From: a virus | IMG/VR virus record: IMGVR_UViG_3300001848_000368 | Span: 1-47,626 of that record | Strand: one strand, 5' to 3' | Length of the DNA stretch: 47,626 bases | In this document: positions 27,616 to 36,262 of the stretch, one piece after another | How positions within the stretch are numbered: the stretch's first letter is position 1 | How the letters are laid out: each line of letters opens with the position of its first letter | The notes under the pieces: model-generated | What the model was told of the DNA's origin: nothing | The model's database searches: none | What the model saw: only the letters and a program-made list of their open reading frames with translations | Position numbers and translations under genes: made by a program

Positions 27616-28482
27616 TTAAAAACTTGTTGTTATGATTATTATTCCGTCGCCACCTCTTCCGCCATTACCTGCTGATGTTGTACCTGCACCACCACCTCCA
27701 CCACCACATCCATAAGCTGCATCTCCTCCTTTGCCTCCAGTTGTACCACCGCCTCCTCCAGTACCTCCCATAAAACCTAGTATAGGTTTATATAGAATTA
27801 TTCCATCTTTTCCATTACCATTTGTTCCACCTCCAGCTAAAGAAGGAAAAGGTCCTGCTCCCGTTATACTACTTCCTCCTGAAGTTCCTCCACCTCCAAC
27901 TCCAGAACAAAAAATATTTGTTACAGTTGGTGATCCGACACCTCCCGCTGTACCTCCTTGGTTTCCACTTAATCCTCCTACTAATGTAAATGATCCTAAG
28001 TTAGCTAATGTCATATTAGCAATAGTTGCTACTGTTTCACCTATGCCAGCACCTCCTCCTGCAGCTCCTGTTCCTGCTCCTCCTCCACTTGCTGTTACAT
28101 TTCCTGACGCCACAAATATGTTTGATGCATTTGTAGAATCTGGGTATACTGTAACAAATGATCTTGATCCAGCTCCTCCAGCTGTAGCAGGATTACCTCC
28201 TATTCCTCCAGCTCCACCAGGTCCACACTGTACGTATAAAATATCAGGTAATATAGAGGCTTGAAAATTTGCTCTAGCTAAAGCACCAGTACCACCTCCA
28301 CCACCAGCTCCTTTTGTACCAGATCCTGTTAAAAATCCTCCACCACCACCAGCACCTCCTCCAAGACAGAATATATTTACAAATTTAGCACCACGTGGTT
28401 TTTGCCAAGTTACCCATGTACCACCCGTAGTAAATACTTGTACGTTGCTATTTTGATTTTGAAAATATCTTAAGTCTAACAT
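27616..28482 (-). CDS. Glycine-rich adhesin-like protein, copy 2 of 3
   Basis: A 288-aa paralogue of its neighbours, with VFTTGGTWVTWQKPRGAKF leading to FCLGGGAGGGGG and ending in GGRGGDGIIIITTSF. The Gly content is higher than in copy 3, and gaps between Gly tracts carry short Asn/Thr/Ser loops. Probably a tip adhesin or decoration protein; the three copies may bind different surface receptors or form a hetero-oligomer. The gap to copy 1 is 2 nt. The Pro-rich reverse strand reading is a shadow. Confidence 0.8.
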   Translation of the reverse strand: MLDLRYFQNQNSNVQVFTTGGTWVTWQKPRGAKFVNIFCLGGGAGGGGGFLTGSGTKGAGGGGGTGALARANFQASILPDILYVQCGPGGAGGIGGNPATAGGAGSRSFVTVYPDSTNASNIFVASGNVTASGGGAGTGAAGGGAGIGETVATIANMTLANLGSFTLVGGLSGNQGGTAGGVGSPTVTNIFCSGVGGGGTSGGSSITGAGPFPSLAGGGTNGNGKDGIILYKPILGFMGGTGGGGGTTGGKGGDAAYGCGGGGGGAGTTSAGNGGRGGDGIIIITTSF

Positions 28483-28484
28483 AG

Positions 28485-29387
28485 TTAGAATATTGTTGTT
28501 ATTATTACTAAACCATCTCCTCCTCTACCTCCATTACCTCCTCTACCACCTTGTAAACCACATCCTCCTCCAGCACCACCACATCCATACCATCCATCTC
28601 CTCCTTTACCTCCATTGCCTGTTAAATTTCCTCCTCCTCCACTACCTCCGGTTCCACAAAGAGGTGCCATACTACCATATCCATCTTTTCCTGCTCCACC
28701 TCCTACTGCTCCACCATCTAACTGTGTTAATAAAATTGCACTAGCGGATACAACAGTTCCTCCTGCAGTTTGTGAATTTGCAGGTTTACTACCACCACCG
28801 CATCCTGGAGTTGTTAACATTGTTGCTAATGCTGATGTTCCTGTATTTTGAGCAGCTCCTGCTATTCCTGCTATAATATTGAATATTCCTAATAATGTGA
28901 ATGGACTTGATGTTGTAGCCCAAGCTGTTTGAGCTACTGTAGCAGCTCCGGTAGGGTTACCTACAGCTGGGTTAGTGTTTCCTGATTGAGCGATTACTCC
29001 TATTGCATTAGTTGAAGGTGATATTGCTACATAGCTTAATCCTCCTTGTGTGCCTGCTGCTCCGTTTCCTGCTGTAGATGATCCTATCCCTCCTGGTCCA
29101 CCTACTCCTACAAATACGTATAAAATATCTGGTAGTAAAAATGCTGGGTAATAGCCTCTGAAATATCCAGAATTGCCACCACCACCCCCTCCATTACCAC
29201 CTGTTGCAGCAACATTAGCACCTCCTCCTGCTCCTGGTGATCCACCTCCTAAGCAAAATATTTGTATAAATTTAGCACCACGTGGTTTTATCCATGTTTG
29301 CCAAGTTGCTGTTGATGCTGATGATCCAGCAGCGTAAAATATACGAGTATCTTGTTTTGTATTTGGTATAAACGAAATATCTAACAT
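28485..29387 (-). CDS. Glycine-rich adhesin-like protein, copy 1 of 3
   Basis: A 300-aa paralogue, first in transcription order, with a slightly longer N-terminus (RIFYAAGSSASTATWQTW then IKPRGAKF) and FCLGGGSPGAGGG; it ends in GGRGGDGLVIITTIF. The conserved ends and variable centre are what duplication followed by divergence of a receptor-binding protein would give. Its leader ends in GAAAGTTATG. It lies 14 nt after the 62-aa gene. Copy numbers refer only to this window. Confidence 0.8.
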   Translation of the reverse strand: MLDISFIPNTKQDTRIFYAAGSSASTATWQTWIKPRGAKFIQIFCLGGGSPGAGGGANVAATGGNGGGGGGNSGYFRGYYPAFLLPDILYVFVGVGGPGGIGSSTAGNGAAGTQGGLSYVAISPSTNAIGVIAQSGNTNPAVGNPTGAATVAQTAWATTSSPFTLLGIFNIIAGIAGAAQNTGTSALATMLTTPGCGGGSKPANSQTAGGTVVSASAILLTQLDGGAVGGGAGKDGYGSMAPLCGTGGSGGGGNLTGNGGKGGDGWYGCGGAGGGCGLQGGRGGNGGRGGDGLVIITTIF

Positions 29388-29401
29388 AACTTTCTACACT
29401 T

Positions 29402-29590
29402 TTAAGGTTGTTGTTGAGCACATGGAGGTAGTGGTGGATTTCCATCGACCATAGAACATGATGATAGTGTTATTGGATTGCAATTTTCATCTACCATTCC
29501 TATAAGTTCGTTTATTTCATCTTTATAAATTGCGTAATATTTTATTGTACTTTCTGGGTTTAAATCGTCTTTTATTAACATATATCTCAT
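29402..29590 (-). CDS. Small hypothetical protein, 62 aa
   Basis: A 62-residue protein with a short beta-like N-terminal half (YYAIYKDEINELIGMVDE) and a Pro/Cys-rich end (CSMVDGNPPLPPCAQQQP). It has three cysteines, Cys48 being in the middle part. No family is recognised. It lies between the 142-aa virion-like gene and the glycine-rich adhesins, and the ATG follows an AAGTTA motif, AAGTTAACTATG. A small tail-tip accessory is the simplest contextual guess. Confidence 0.55.
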   Translation of the reverse strand: MRYMLIKDDLNPESTIKYYAIYKDEINELIGMVDENCNPITLSSCSMVDGNPPLPPCAQQQP

Positions 29591-29605
29591 AGTTAACTTA
29601 TTTTA

Positions 29606-30034
29606 TTATTGAGGAATATAAGAACCACCTATTGCTGATGCGTACCATCCACCACCTGCTGCCTGTACTGTACCTAGTGTAACTAAGAGTTGATAACCTG
29701 CAGGTAAAGCTATATTCATAGGTAGTTCATAAGTTGTAGTTGCAGCTGTTTGAGTTGCTGTTGTTGCTGCTAATGTTATTTCATCAAATAATACGTTGTT
29801 AGCAGACCCAGTAGTACTACCTCCATTATTAATAAACACACGAGCTACTGTTGCTGTTGCAGAACCAGATGCTTTAAATCTAACTCTTTGTACAAAGCTA
29901 CCTGAGGCACCTGCTGTAAATAATGATGCTGTTGTACCTGTTGTACAATCATAGGTTGTATTAGCTGATGTTAAGATTGTTGTAAATCCTATCTGTCCTG
30001 CTCCTGAATAAATTGGTGATGTATTAACTGCCAT
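29606..30034 (-). CDS. Small beta-sandwich virion or fibre protein, 142 aa
   Basis: The 142-aa protein is rich in Ala, Thr, Gly and Ser, with alternating strands throughout: TYDCTTGTTASLFTAG, RVRFKASGSATATVARVFIN, a NNGGSTTGS loop and LPAGYQLLVTLGT. The pattern of strands and an IN-NGG loop is common in small phage surface proteins (decoration or receptor-binding), where it is predicted to form a jelly-roll-like fold. It lies next to the mini-fibre gene in the fibre cluster, and has an ATATTTAT element 17 nt upstream. Confidence 0.65.
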   Translation of the reverse strand: MAVNTSPIYSGAGQIGFTTILTSANTTYDCTTGTTASLFTAGASGSFVQRVRFKASGSATATVARVFINNGGSTTGSANNVLFDEITLAATTATQTAATTTYELPMNIALPAGYQLLVTLGTVQAAGGGWYASAIGGSYIPQ

Positions 30035-30051
30035 TGTTTATTGTTTTGTAT

Positions 30052-30059
30052 ATAAATAT
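30052..30059 (-). promoter_or_regulatory. ATATTTAT element upstream of the 142-aa virion-like gene
   Basis: Exact octamer followed by A, 17 nt before the ATG at 30034. Confidence 0.5.
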
Positions 30060-30061
30060 AT

Positions 30062-30277
30062 TTAAAATAAGTTTGAAATACCTGTGTTAACTGCTACAAC
30101 TTGTCCCAATGTAGTACCTCCACTTCCTGCTGTCAGCGCATACGATGCTGTTGTAGCATAGGATGCAGTACCAAATAATGACCCAGTTATGCCTGCTGAT
30201 ACATTTAATGAACCAGTTACAGTAGCTGAGCCCGTTACTACAAATGATCCTGTTATGGTTGGTTGAAATATTTTCAT
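30062..30277 (-). CDS. Mini tail-fibre-like protein, 71 aa
   Basis: A 71-residue protein built from the modules of its large neighbour: ITGSFVVTGSATVTGSL, then GSLFGTASYATTASYALTAG. It starts 10 nt after the end of the 1968-aa fibre gene and reads like one fibre module with its own start codon. It could be a genuine small fibre subunit, or a remnant of a duplicated or recombined fibre gene kept as an open frame. No catalytic or binding motif is present. Confidence 0.6.
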   Translation of the reverse strand: MKIFQPTITGSFVVTGSATVTGSLNVSAGITGSLFGTASYATTASYALTAGSGGTTLGQVVAVNTGISNLF

Positions 30278-30287
30278 CTTTTTATTT

Positions 30288-33200
30288 TTATCCTATGTAT
30301 GCTACTGAAAAGTTATCGTTACCGTCAAATGAAATCTGCCCAACTGCTACTACCATTCTAAGTGTATCTCCAGCTGCTAAATACGAAATAGTACTACCAC
30401 CGGCATGATTCATACTAGTATTTGAGTTATATTCAACCATTACCTGAGGAGTTCCATCAGGGCTTGGTGATATTGTTGTGTTATTTTTGTATACTATAAG
30501 CTGTGATATTGTTCCTAAGCTATTTGAATTTGTTCTACACACAACACATACTTGATATAGTCCTGAGATTGGTGCGGTGAAGACTCCTGTTGTATTATTA
30601 TAGTAGCTACCTTGATTGTAATCTACTGTTGTTTTACTGCCTGATAAGTACGATATTGCTGTCGTACCTCCTCCATTACCAGTCACTCTAAATGCAGGTC
30701 TATTTGGCATTGTTATTGATCCAGTAGTAAGTGTAAGTGATCCAGTACTTATTGTAACAGCTTGACTTAGTGGATTAAGATAGCTTGCAGTTGTTGCATA
30801 TGAAGCTGATACTGCGTTTAGCACATAGCTTGCTGTAGTGGCGTAAGACGCTGATACTGCGTTTGATATGTAACTTGCAGTTGTAGCATACGATGCTGAT
30901 ATGGCATTTACAAGTGATGTTGTACCTCCTAGCGTTGCGATAGCATACCCACTTTCATTTGTTGGGAATGTTATTGTTGCTGTATTAGCATCTGTTAGTA
31001 CTATGCTTTGCGGTATTGTTTGATTCCAGCTTGAATCGTATGTTTGAACTACAACACCTTTATTACCTAAACCGTGTACAAATGTCCAAGTGGATTGATT
31101 TGAAAATGATGCTGTTATATTTGCGCCTGCTGCTGACGTTGAGTTAATTGTTACAGCTCCTATCCCGGTTGTAGGCGATATTGATATACCTGTACCTGCT
31201 ACAATTTGAGTTACACCTCCGTTTGCTGCGTATGATGATGTTAAAGCATATGATGCACTTGTAACTGTACCTACTATAGCAGATGCTGTTACATATGAAG
31301 CTGTAAGAGCATTACTAGCCCAACTAGCTGTTCCTTGTAGTGAACCTGTAAAAGATGTTGCTGTAACTGAGCCTGTTGCTACTACATTACCGTTAAACAC
31401 AGATGTTCCAGAAACATACAAGGATCCTGATACACTTGGTCCATTTATAGCTATCCTATATCCTAAATCAGTTGCACTTTGGGAGGATTGAAAAACAAAA
31501 TTACCACTGCTAGTAAACATTGTAGCTACTACAGTATTACTAGTTGAACCAGATGCAAACTTTAAATCAGTTGTATTTGGTAAAATTGTATTTATAAGAA
31601 TGGATGAACCATACATTGTTGAGCTAGCTCTAAACGTACCATTTACATCGAGAGTTATGTTGTTAGCTGGTATTTTACCTATTCCAACCAAATTATTAGC
31701 TCCATCAACATATAACGTGTTGCTATCAATATTTAAGATACCAGTACCACTTCCCAAACTCATTGTCGCTGCGTTTAGGGTAATAGAGTCTGTTGTAGCA
31801 TCCCCCATAGTTACGTTGCCTGAAACTATCAAGTTACCTCTTACAGTAAAGTTGTCAGCCGTAGATGCAGTTGTAGCAAATGACGAGCTTATTGCATTTA
31901 AAACGTACGATGCTGTTTGAGCATTTACCGCATTTGATGCACTAACCGGTGTTCCATTTATCCAAGTACCACCACTATATACTAGGGCTTGGTTGGTAGT
32001 TGGCGATGTAATTGATACATCAGATAAGTCAGTTAATCGAGTAGTAAAGGTTGTTGCACCACTAGATCCAGCTGTATTTCTAAATATACCTGATTGTACT
32101 ATAACACAATCGTTTGTATTTGTTAAATCAGTAGCACCTCCATTTACAAGCAAATAAGCTACAAACACATATTGGTGTGCTGTATAAACTGCTTCGTTAA
32201 ATGGATCTGATGCTAAGTTCGCTCTTGCGTCTGCTATGTTGTTGTAGGTTTTTTGTCCGTAATAAACGTGTACTCTACCCGTAAATGGATTAAAGAATAC
32301 TCTTTGAATTGTAAAACTACCGCCACCCACATTACTTAATGTACCATTACCATTTTGATCGTATTTAGTAGGATCTACTACTGTGTAAAATGATCCACCA
32401 TTATTATCTGTTGTGAAGGTACTACCACTTCTATAAACACGAGCTATTGATGCTGTATTATATGCTGATGTTGATTTATGAGATATATTTTGTGGGTCTT
32501 GTTGATAAAATCCACCTAATATAAATGATTCACCAGCACCAACATTTAATCTTAATGTGCCTGTTTGACCTGTAACTGTTAAACCAGTTACTTTTAATGG
32601 ACCGAAGGTTTCAATAAAATCAAATGCTTGATTGGTTATATTATATGCTGTATAAACATTGTTAGCAACACTGGTGATAATATCTCTACCGGTATGGTTA
32701 ACCATTCCTAATGGAATAGATTGTGCATATTGATCGTTGGTGAAGAATGTATCATCTTGAGATTGAGCTACACCATTACTATCAATATAAATGTATGTAG
32801 CTTGTGATGATGTTACTCTACCACCTAACTTTATAGATTGAGATGGCCATGTAACGTATTGTATTATAGGACTTATTTCTGATCCAGTGCTAGCGTTGTA
32901 GTTTACTATTATACCTGAGCCTGATGATATGGATGCTGTTGTGCTGCTATAAGATAAGGCTCCACCATATAATAATCCAGTCTGCAGTGCTCCTTCTACC
33001 CACTTCCACTTAACCAAATTACCATCTTGTCTAATATACAGATCGTATCCTAGTGATGTGTTTGATGAGCTTTGGAATAAGAAGGATGATGATATAAAGG
33101 TATTACCTAATGAGCTTGGATCGGTTGTTGGATCTAGCCGTATTGCCCCTGATACTACTACACCTTGATTAAGTGTATTAACATATGATGCTGTTAAAGC

Positions 33201-36194
33201 GTATGATGAACTTACTGCTTGTGAAGCACTTATTGCCCAACTAGCTGTACCAAATAAACTCCCTGTTATGCTATTAGCATTTAATGAACCCGTTACTGTT
33301 ACCCCACTACCGCTAACTAATAGGCTACCGGTTATTACAGCACTGCCTGAGAATGGAAATCCAGCTCCACCTCCACCAAATGCTGATGACGCTGTGTAAT
33401 AGAGTTTACCAGTTGCTGTATCAATTGTTACTACATTTGATTGTGGTAAGGTTGGTAGATTATCTAAATATAAACTATCAGCTCTTACGTGTATTGATCC
33501 TCCTTCTAAATTGATATATTGATTACCTGCATTGGATATGTAAATATCACCACTATTTAATGAAAATCCTCCACCATTTAGTGAGTCTATTAGTGTGTAT
33601 TGGTTACCCGCAAAATCTAAATATAAACCAGCATCTTGACTACTACCACCAAAATAATATTTTGTTTTTATAATACTATTACCATCATCAACTATTAATT
33701 TAGTTCCATTTACTCCATCATTAACATCACCTATTGTTACTGTTCCTCCACTAGCATTATCCAATGTGAAATAAGTATTATTTCCTGTTAATAGATTTAC
33801 TTTATCTCCACCATTAATTGTTGCTACTTGGCTGCTAATTGATGCTGTACCGTTTGTAGTTATTTCTACTTTTCCAACACCAAATCCATCATTTCCTGTA
33901 GCAGTTATATTAGCAGTTTGTTGTCCTGTGCCACTATTATCTAATCTAGCTGCTAAGGCTATTGAGGTGGGAAGTGCATATAAAAATGAACTGCTATAAA
34001 AGCCTAATGTTGAAAGTAGTGTTTGTTGAGTATTTCCATCAATTAAAAGTGGAGTATTATAATCAAAATTAGATGGATCTTGATATTTAGTTGATAATAT
34101 ACTTCCTGTCTGATAAAGCATACTACTTGTTAATGTAGTAGCTCCTGACCATAACGGAATATAATTTGTTGTGCCTCCTTGTATATTGGTCGATATTGTT
34201 GCATATGACGCAGTTCCTTGTAATGAGCCAGTTATTGATGTTGCTGTTAGGTTTGGTACAGTTAATCTATCTGTACTTGGATTGTATAATAAATTACTTC
34301 CACCGTCCGTATAAGTCTGTAGATACCCATTTGCTCCAGATGGAGCGAATACTACACTGTAATCTTGATTAGTATTTGAGTTCTGTGTTAGTACTAAACC
34401 GGCAAGGCTGGCATTATTTGCATTTACGGCTCTAGATGCAGAAACTGCGTATGAGCTACTTAGTGTGTATGAGGCACTTAAAGCATAGCTAGATGATAGT
34501 GAATATGATGCGCTAGTAGCATATGATGAGCTTAATGCATAGCTAGCAGAGGTAGCTTGAGATGAACTTAATGCGTATGAACTAGATAAGCTATAACTAC
34601 TGCTCAATGCATATGATGAACTTACTGAATAAGAACTACTTATTGCATTGCTGCTTGACATAGCATACGAAGCAGATGTGACTGTTCCGGTTATTGCTGA
34701 TGATGTAATATAGGATGCTGTTATAGCATTTTGAGCCCAACTTGCAGTACCGTACAAACTACCTGTTATACTAGGTGCATTTAACGAACCAGTTATTTGC
34801 TGACTACCAGATATAACAACTGTACCTATCAGCGTTTGTGTATTGGTTACACTATTACCAAATATGTTTGATCCGCTTGAGTAGATTACTGAAGCAGATT
34901 CGTATGTTACATTTAGGAAAGCTACAGATGCTGTGCCGTTTACAATCACATCTCCGTTTATAGTACCCCCTGTTAGCGGTAAATATCCTGGTGCGTAAGA
35001 AGCTGTAGTAGCGTTTTGAGAATAGCTTGCAGTTCCTAATAATGACCCTGTGATACCATAATTAAATAAAGCACCACCACCGTTTTGTAAAACCATATTA
35101 TTAGATGACCCTACAGAACTAAAATTTAATACCCCAACACTATATACAATCGATGCCCCACTGCTCGCCCAATATAACCCAGCATTTGTACCACCAAAGT
35201 ACATGCTCTGATCGTTGCCTGGTGCACCAACGGTTAGAGTTCCACGAGTCTGCACTGTACCGCTGTCACCTATTGCAACGTTAATAGCACTATTATTCTG
35301 ATTATTTATGTTTAGCCCATTCAAACCAGTATATAGGAATAGTACATCTCCACCTACTGCAAGCATTTTTTGTCCGCTTTGATTCGTGTTTATTACGCCG
35401 TCTGTAAAAACATACTTATTTGCTTGTACGGTAGTTGTGATATTAACTACTCCGTCCGATTTTAAAATTAGCGGTGAGTATCCTAAAGCTGTATTATAAA
35501 AATCTAACTGATTGATTGCTGTGCCATCTGCATTTATATCATTTAATATTGACCAAACAGCTGGCGTTGTGTTGCTACCAAGTACAATCATGTTCGATTG
35601 ATTGCCTGCTGTATTTCTATTTCGTAAATATAGTGTATTTCTATTTCCTCCAATCGCTGATTGATTGCCGTATAGTATTACCGATCCTGTGTTAATCAAT
35701 ACTTGATTGAGTGGATTAACGTAGGATGCTGTGTCTGATGCTACTGCATTGCTTGCCCAACTTGCTGTACCTATTAAGTTACCTACAAATGATCCAGTGA
35801 ATGAGCCTGTATTGTATGAAGCAGTAAATGCGTTGAAGGATGCTGTCGTTGTATAGCCAGTTAAATCTATTGTAGGTACATTCAATGCATAAGATGCAGT
35901 TATGGCATAAGAAGAACTTATAGCCCAGCTCGATGTACCCTCTAAATTTCCTAGAAAAGATCCCGTATTATAGGATGCTGTAAAAGCATTGAATGATGAT
36001 GTAGTTACAAAAGAACCTGTATCTAATGCCCCTAATCCAATTGGTATAACTTCCTCTCCATTTGATCCGCTTTTTTTCATAAAAGCAAGACCGTCATACG
36101 TGTTTAATGCAATTTCACCAAAATCTATTGATTCTGTAGTTGGTATTTTACCCGGTACGCTACTACGGCGTAATTTGAGAAATTGGTTAGACAT
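30288..36194 (-). CDS. Long tail fibre protein with repeats and C1q-like end, 1968 aa
   Basis: The largest gene here. The N-terminus (LKLRRSSVPGKIPTTESIDF, GEIALNTYDGLAFMKKSG) matches fibre proteins that attach to the baseplate or tail. The body has at least seven copies of the module G[SN]LxGT[AS]S[WY] followed by Ala/Ser/Tyr hexapeptides, a run of 14 hexapeptides at residues 509-592, and three 15-residue repeats near 1763-1807. The last 135 residues resemble a C1q/TNF-like trimeric head: TTGVFTAPISGLYQV, ISYLAAGDTLRMVV and a final FSVAYIG. It is probably a trimeric fibre that binds the host with the C-terminal head. An ATATTTAT element lies 57 nt upstream. Confidence 0.88.
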   Translation of the reverse strand: MSNQFLKLRRSSVPGKIPTTESIDFGEIALNTYDGLAFMKKSGSNGEEVIPIGLGALDTGSFVTTSSFNAFTASYNTGSFLGNLEGTSSWAISSSYAITASYALNVPTIDLTGYTTTASFNAFTASYNTGSFTGSFVGNLIGTASWASNAVASDTASYVNPLNQVLINTGSVILYGNQSAIGGNRNTLYLRNRNTAGNQSNMIVLGSNTTPAVWSILNDINADGTAINQLDFYNTALGYSPLILKSDGVVNITTTVQANKYVFTDGVINTNQSGQKMLAVGGDVLFLYTGLNGLNINNQNNSAINVAIGDSGTVQTRGTLTVGAPGNDQSMYFGGTNAGLYWASSGASIVYSVGVLNFSSVGSSNNMVLQNGGGALFNYGITGSLLGTASYSQNATTASYAPGYLPLTGGTINGDVIVNGTASVAFLNVTYESASVIYSSGSNIFGNSVTNTQTLIGTVVISGSQQITGSLNAPSITGSLYGTASWAQNAITASYITSSAITGTVTSASYAMSSSNAISSSYSVSSSYALSSSYSLSSSYALSSSQATSASYALSSSYATSASYSLSSSYALSASYTLSSSYAVSASRAVNANNASLAGLVLTQNSNTNQDYSVVFAPSGANGYLQTYTDGGSNLLYNPSTDRLTVPNLTATSITGSLQGTASYATISTNIQGGTTNYIPLWSGATTLTSSMLYQTGSILSTKYQDPSNFDYNTPLLIDGNTQQTLLSTLGFYSSSFLYALPTSIALAARLDNSGTGQQTANITATGNDGFGVGKVEITTNGTASISSQVATINGGDKVNLLTGNNTYFTLDNASGGTVTIGDVNDGVNGTKLIVDDGNSIIKTKYYFGGSSQDAGLYLDFAGNQYTLIDSLNGGGFSLNSGDIYISNAGNQYINLEGGSIHVRADSLYLDNLPTLPQSNVVTIDTATGKLYYTASSAFGGGGAGFPFSGSAVITGSLLVSGSGVTVTGSLNANSITGSLFGTASWAISASQAVSSSYALTASYVNTLNQGVVVSGAIRLDPTTDPSSLGNTFISSSFLFQSSSNTSLGYDLYIRQDGNLVKWKWVEGALQTGLLYGGALSYSSTTASISSGSGIIVNYNASTGSEISPIIQYVTWPSQSIKLGGRVTSSQATYIYIDSNGVAQSQDDTFFTNDQYAQSIPLGMVNHTGRDIITSVANNVYTAYNITNQAFDFIETFGPLKVTGLTVTGQTGTLRLNVGAGESFILGGFYQQDPQNISHKSTSAYNTASIARVYRSGSTFTTDNNGGSFYTVVDPTKYDQNGNGTLSNVGGGSFTIQRVFFNPFTGRVHVYYGQKTYNNIADARANLASDPFNEAVYTAHQYVFVAYLLVNGGATDLTNTNDCVIVQSGIFRNTAGSSGATTFTTRLTDLSDVSITSPTTNQALVYSGGTWINGTPVSASNAVNAQTASYVLNAISSSFATTASTADNFTVRGNLIVSGNVTMGDATTDSITLNAATMSLGSGTGILNIDSNTLYVDGANNLVGIGKIPANNITLDVNGTFRASSTMYGSSILINTILPNTTDLKFASGSTSNTVVATMFTSSGNFVFQSSQSATDLGYRIAINGPSVSGSLYVSGTSVFNGNVVATGSVTATSFTGSLQGTASWASNALTASYVTASAIVGTVTSASYALTSSYAANGGVTQIVAGTGISISPTTGIGAVTINSTSAAGANITASFSNQSTWTFVHGLGNKGVVVQTYDSSWNQTIPQSIVLTDANTATITFPTNESGYAIATLGGTTSLVNAISASYATTASYISNAVSASYATTASYVLNAVSASYATTASYLNPLSQAVTISTGSLTLTTGSITMPNRPAFRVTGNGGGTTAISYLSGSKTTVDYNQGSYYNNTTGVFTAPISGLYQVCVVCRTNSNSLGTISQLIVYKNNTTISPSPDGTPQVMVEYNSNTSMNHAGGSTISYLAAGDTLRMVVAVGQISFDGNDNFSVAYIG
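30774..30908 (-). repeat. Three tandem 45-bp repeats in the fibre gene
   Basis: Exactly 3 x 45 bp, encoding near-identical 15-residue units NA[IV]SASYATTASY plus two variable residues, just before the C1q-like head. Repeat number could vary by slippage or recombination without a frameshift. Confidence 0.85.
34419..34670 (-). repeat. Fourteen tandem 18-bp hexapeptide repeats in the fibre gene
   Basis: A 252-bp run of 14 units of 18 bp encodes residues 509-592 as S[YNQR][AS]x[S][SA]-type hexapeptides (SYALSS is the commonest; the last unit is diverged). The regular Tyr spacing suggests a beta-solenoid or fibrous shaft. Confidence 0.9.
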
Positions 36195-36251
36195 ATGTCT
36201 GTATGGAGATTTAGTATTTACTAAATAAATTGTAAGCTATATAGCTCTATA

Positions 36252-36259
36252 ATAAATAT
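36252..36259 (-). promoter_or_regulatory. ATATTTAT element upstream of the long fibre gene
   Basis: Exact octamer followed by T, 57 nt before the ATG at 36194, just past the stop of the PA14 gene. It is the longest element-to-start distance seen. A 12-bp palindrome AGCTATATAGCT (36235-36246) lies between. Confidence 0.4.
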
Positions 36260-36262
36260 CTA

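Noticed and set aside
27731-28264. Long plus-strand proline-rich reading frame opposite the glycine-rich adhesin genes (also 27001-27306 and 28615-28851).
   Set aside because: Gly codons GGN read as Pro/CCN-type on the other strand, which leaves the frame open by composition. No start context, domain or promoter supports it, and all real genes are on the minus strand.
34419-34670. A CRISPR-like array because of the regular short repeats.
   Set aside because: Units are contiguous, 18 bp, without spacers, and lie in frame within the fibre gene.
36235-36246. Twelve-base palindrome AGCTATATAGCT before the long fibre gene.
   Set aside because: Single occurrence in A/T-rich sequence without a U-run or a second copy. 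It could be an operator but nothing supports this.
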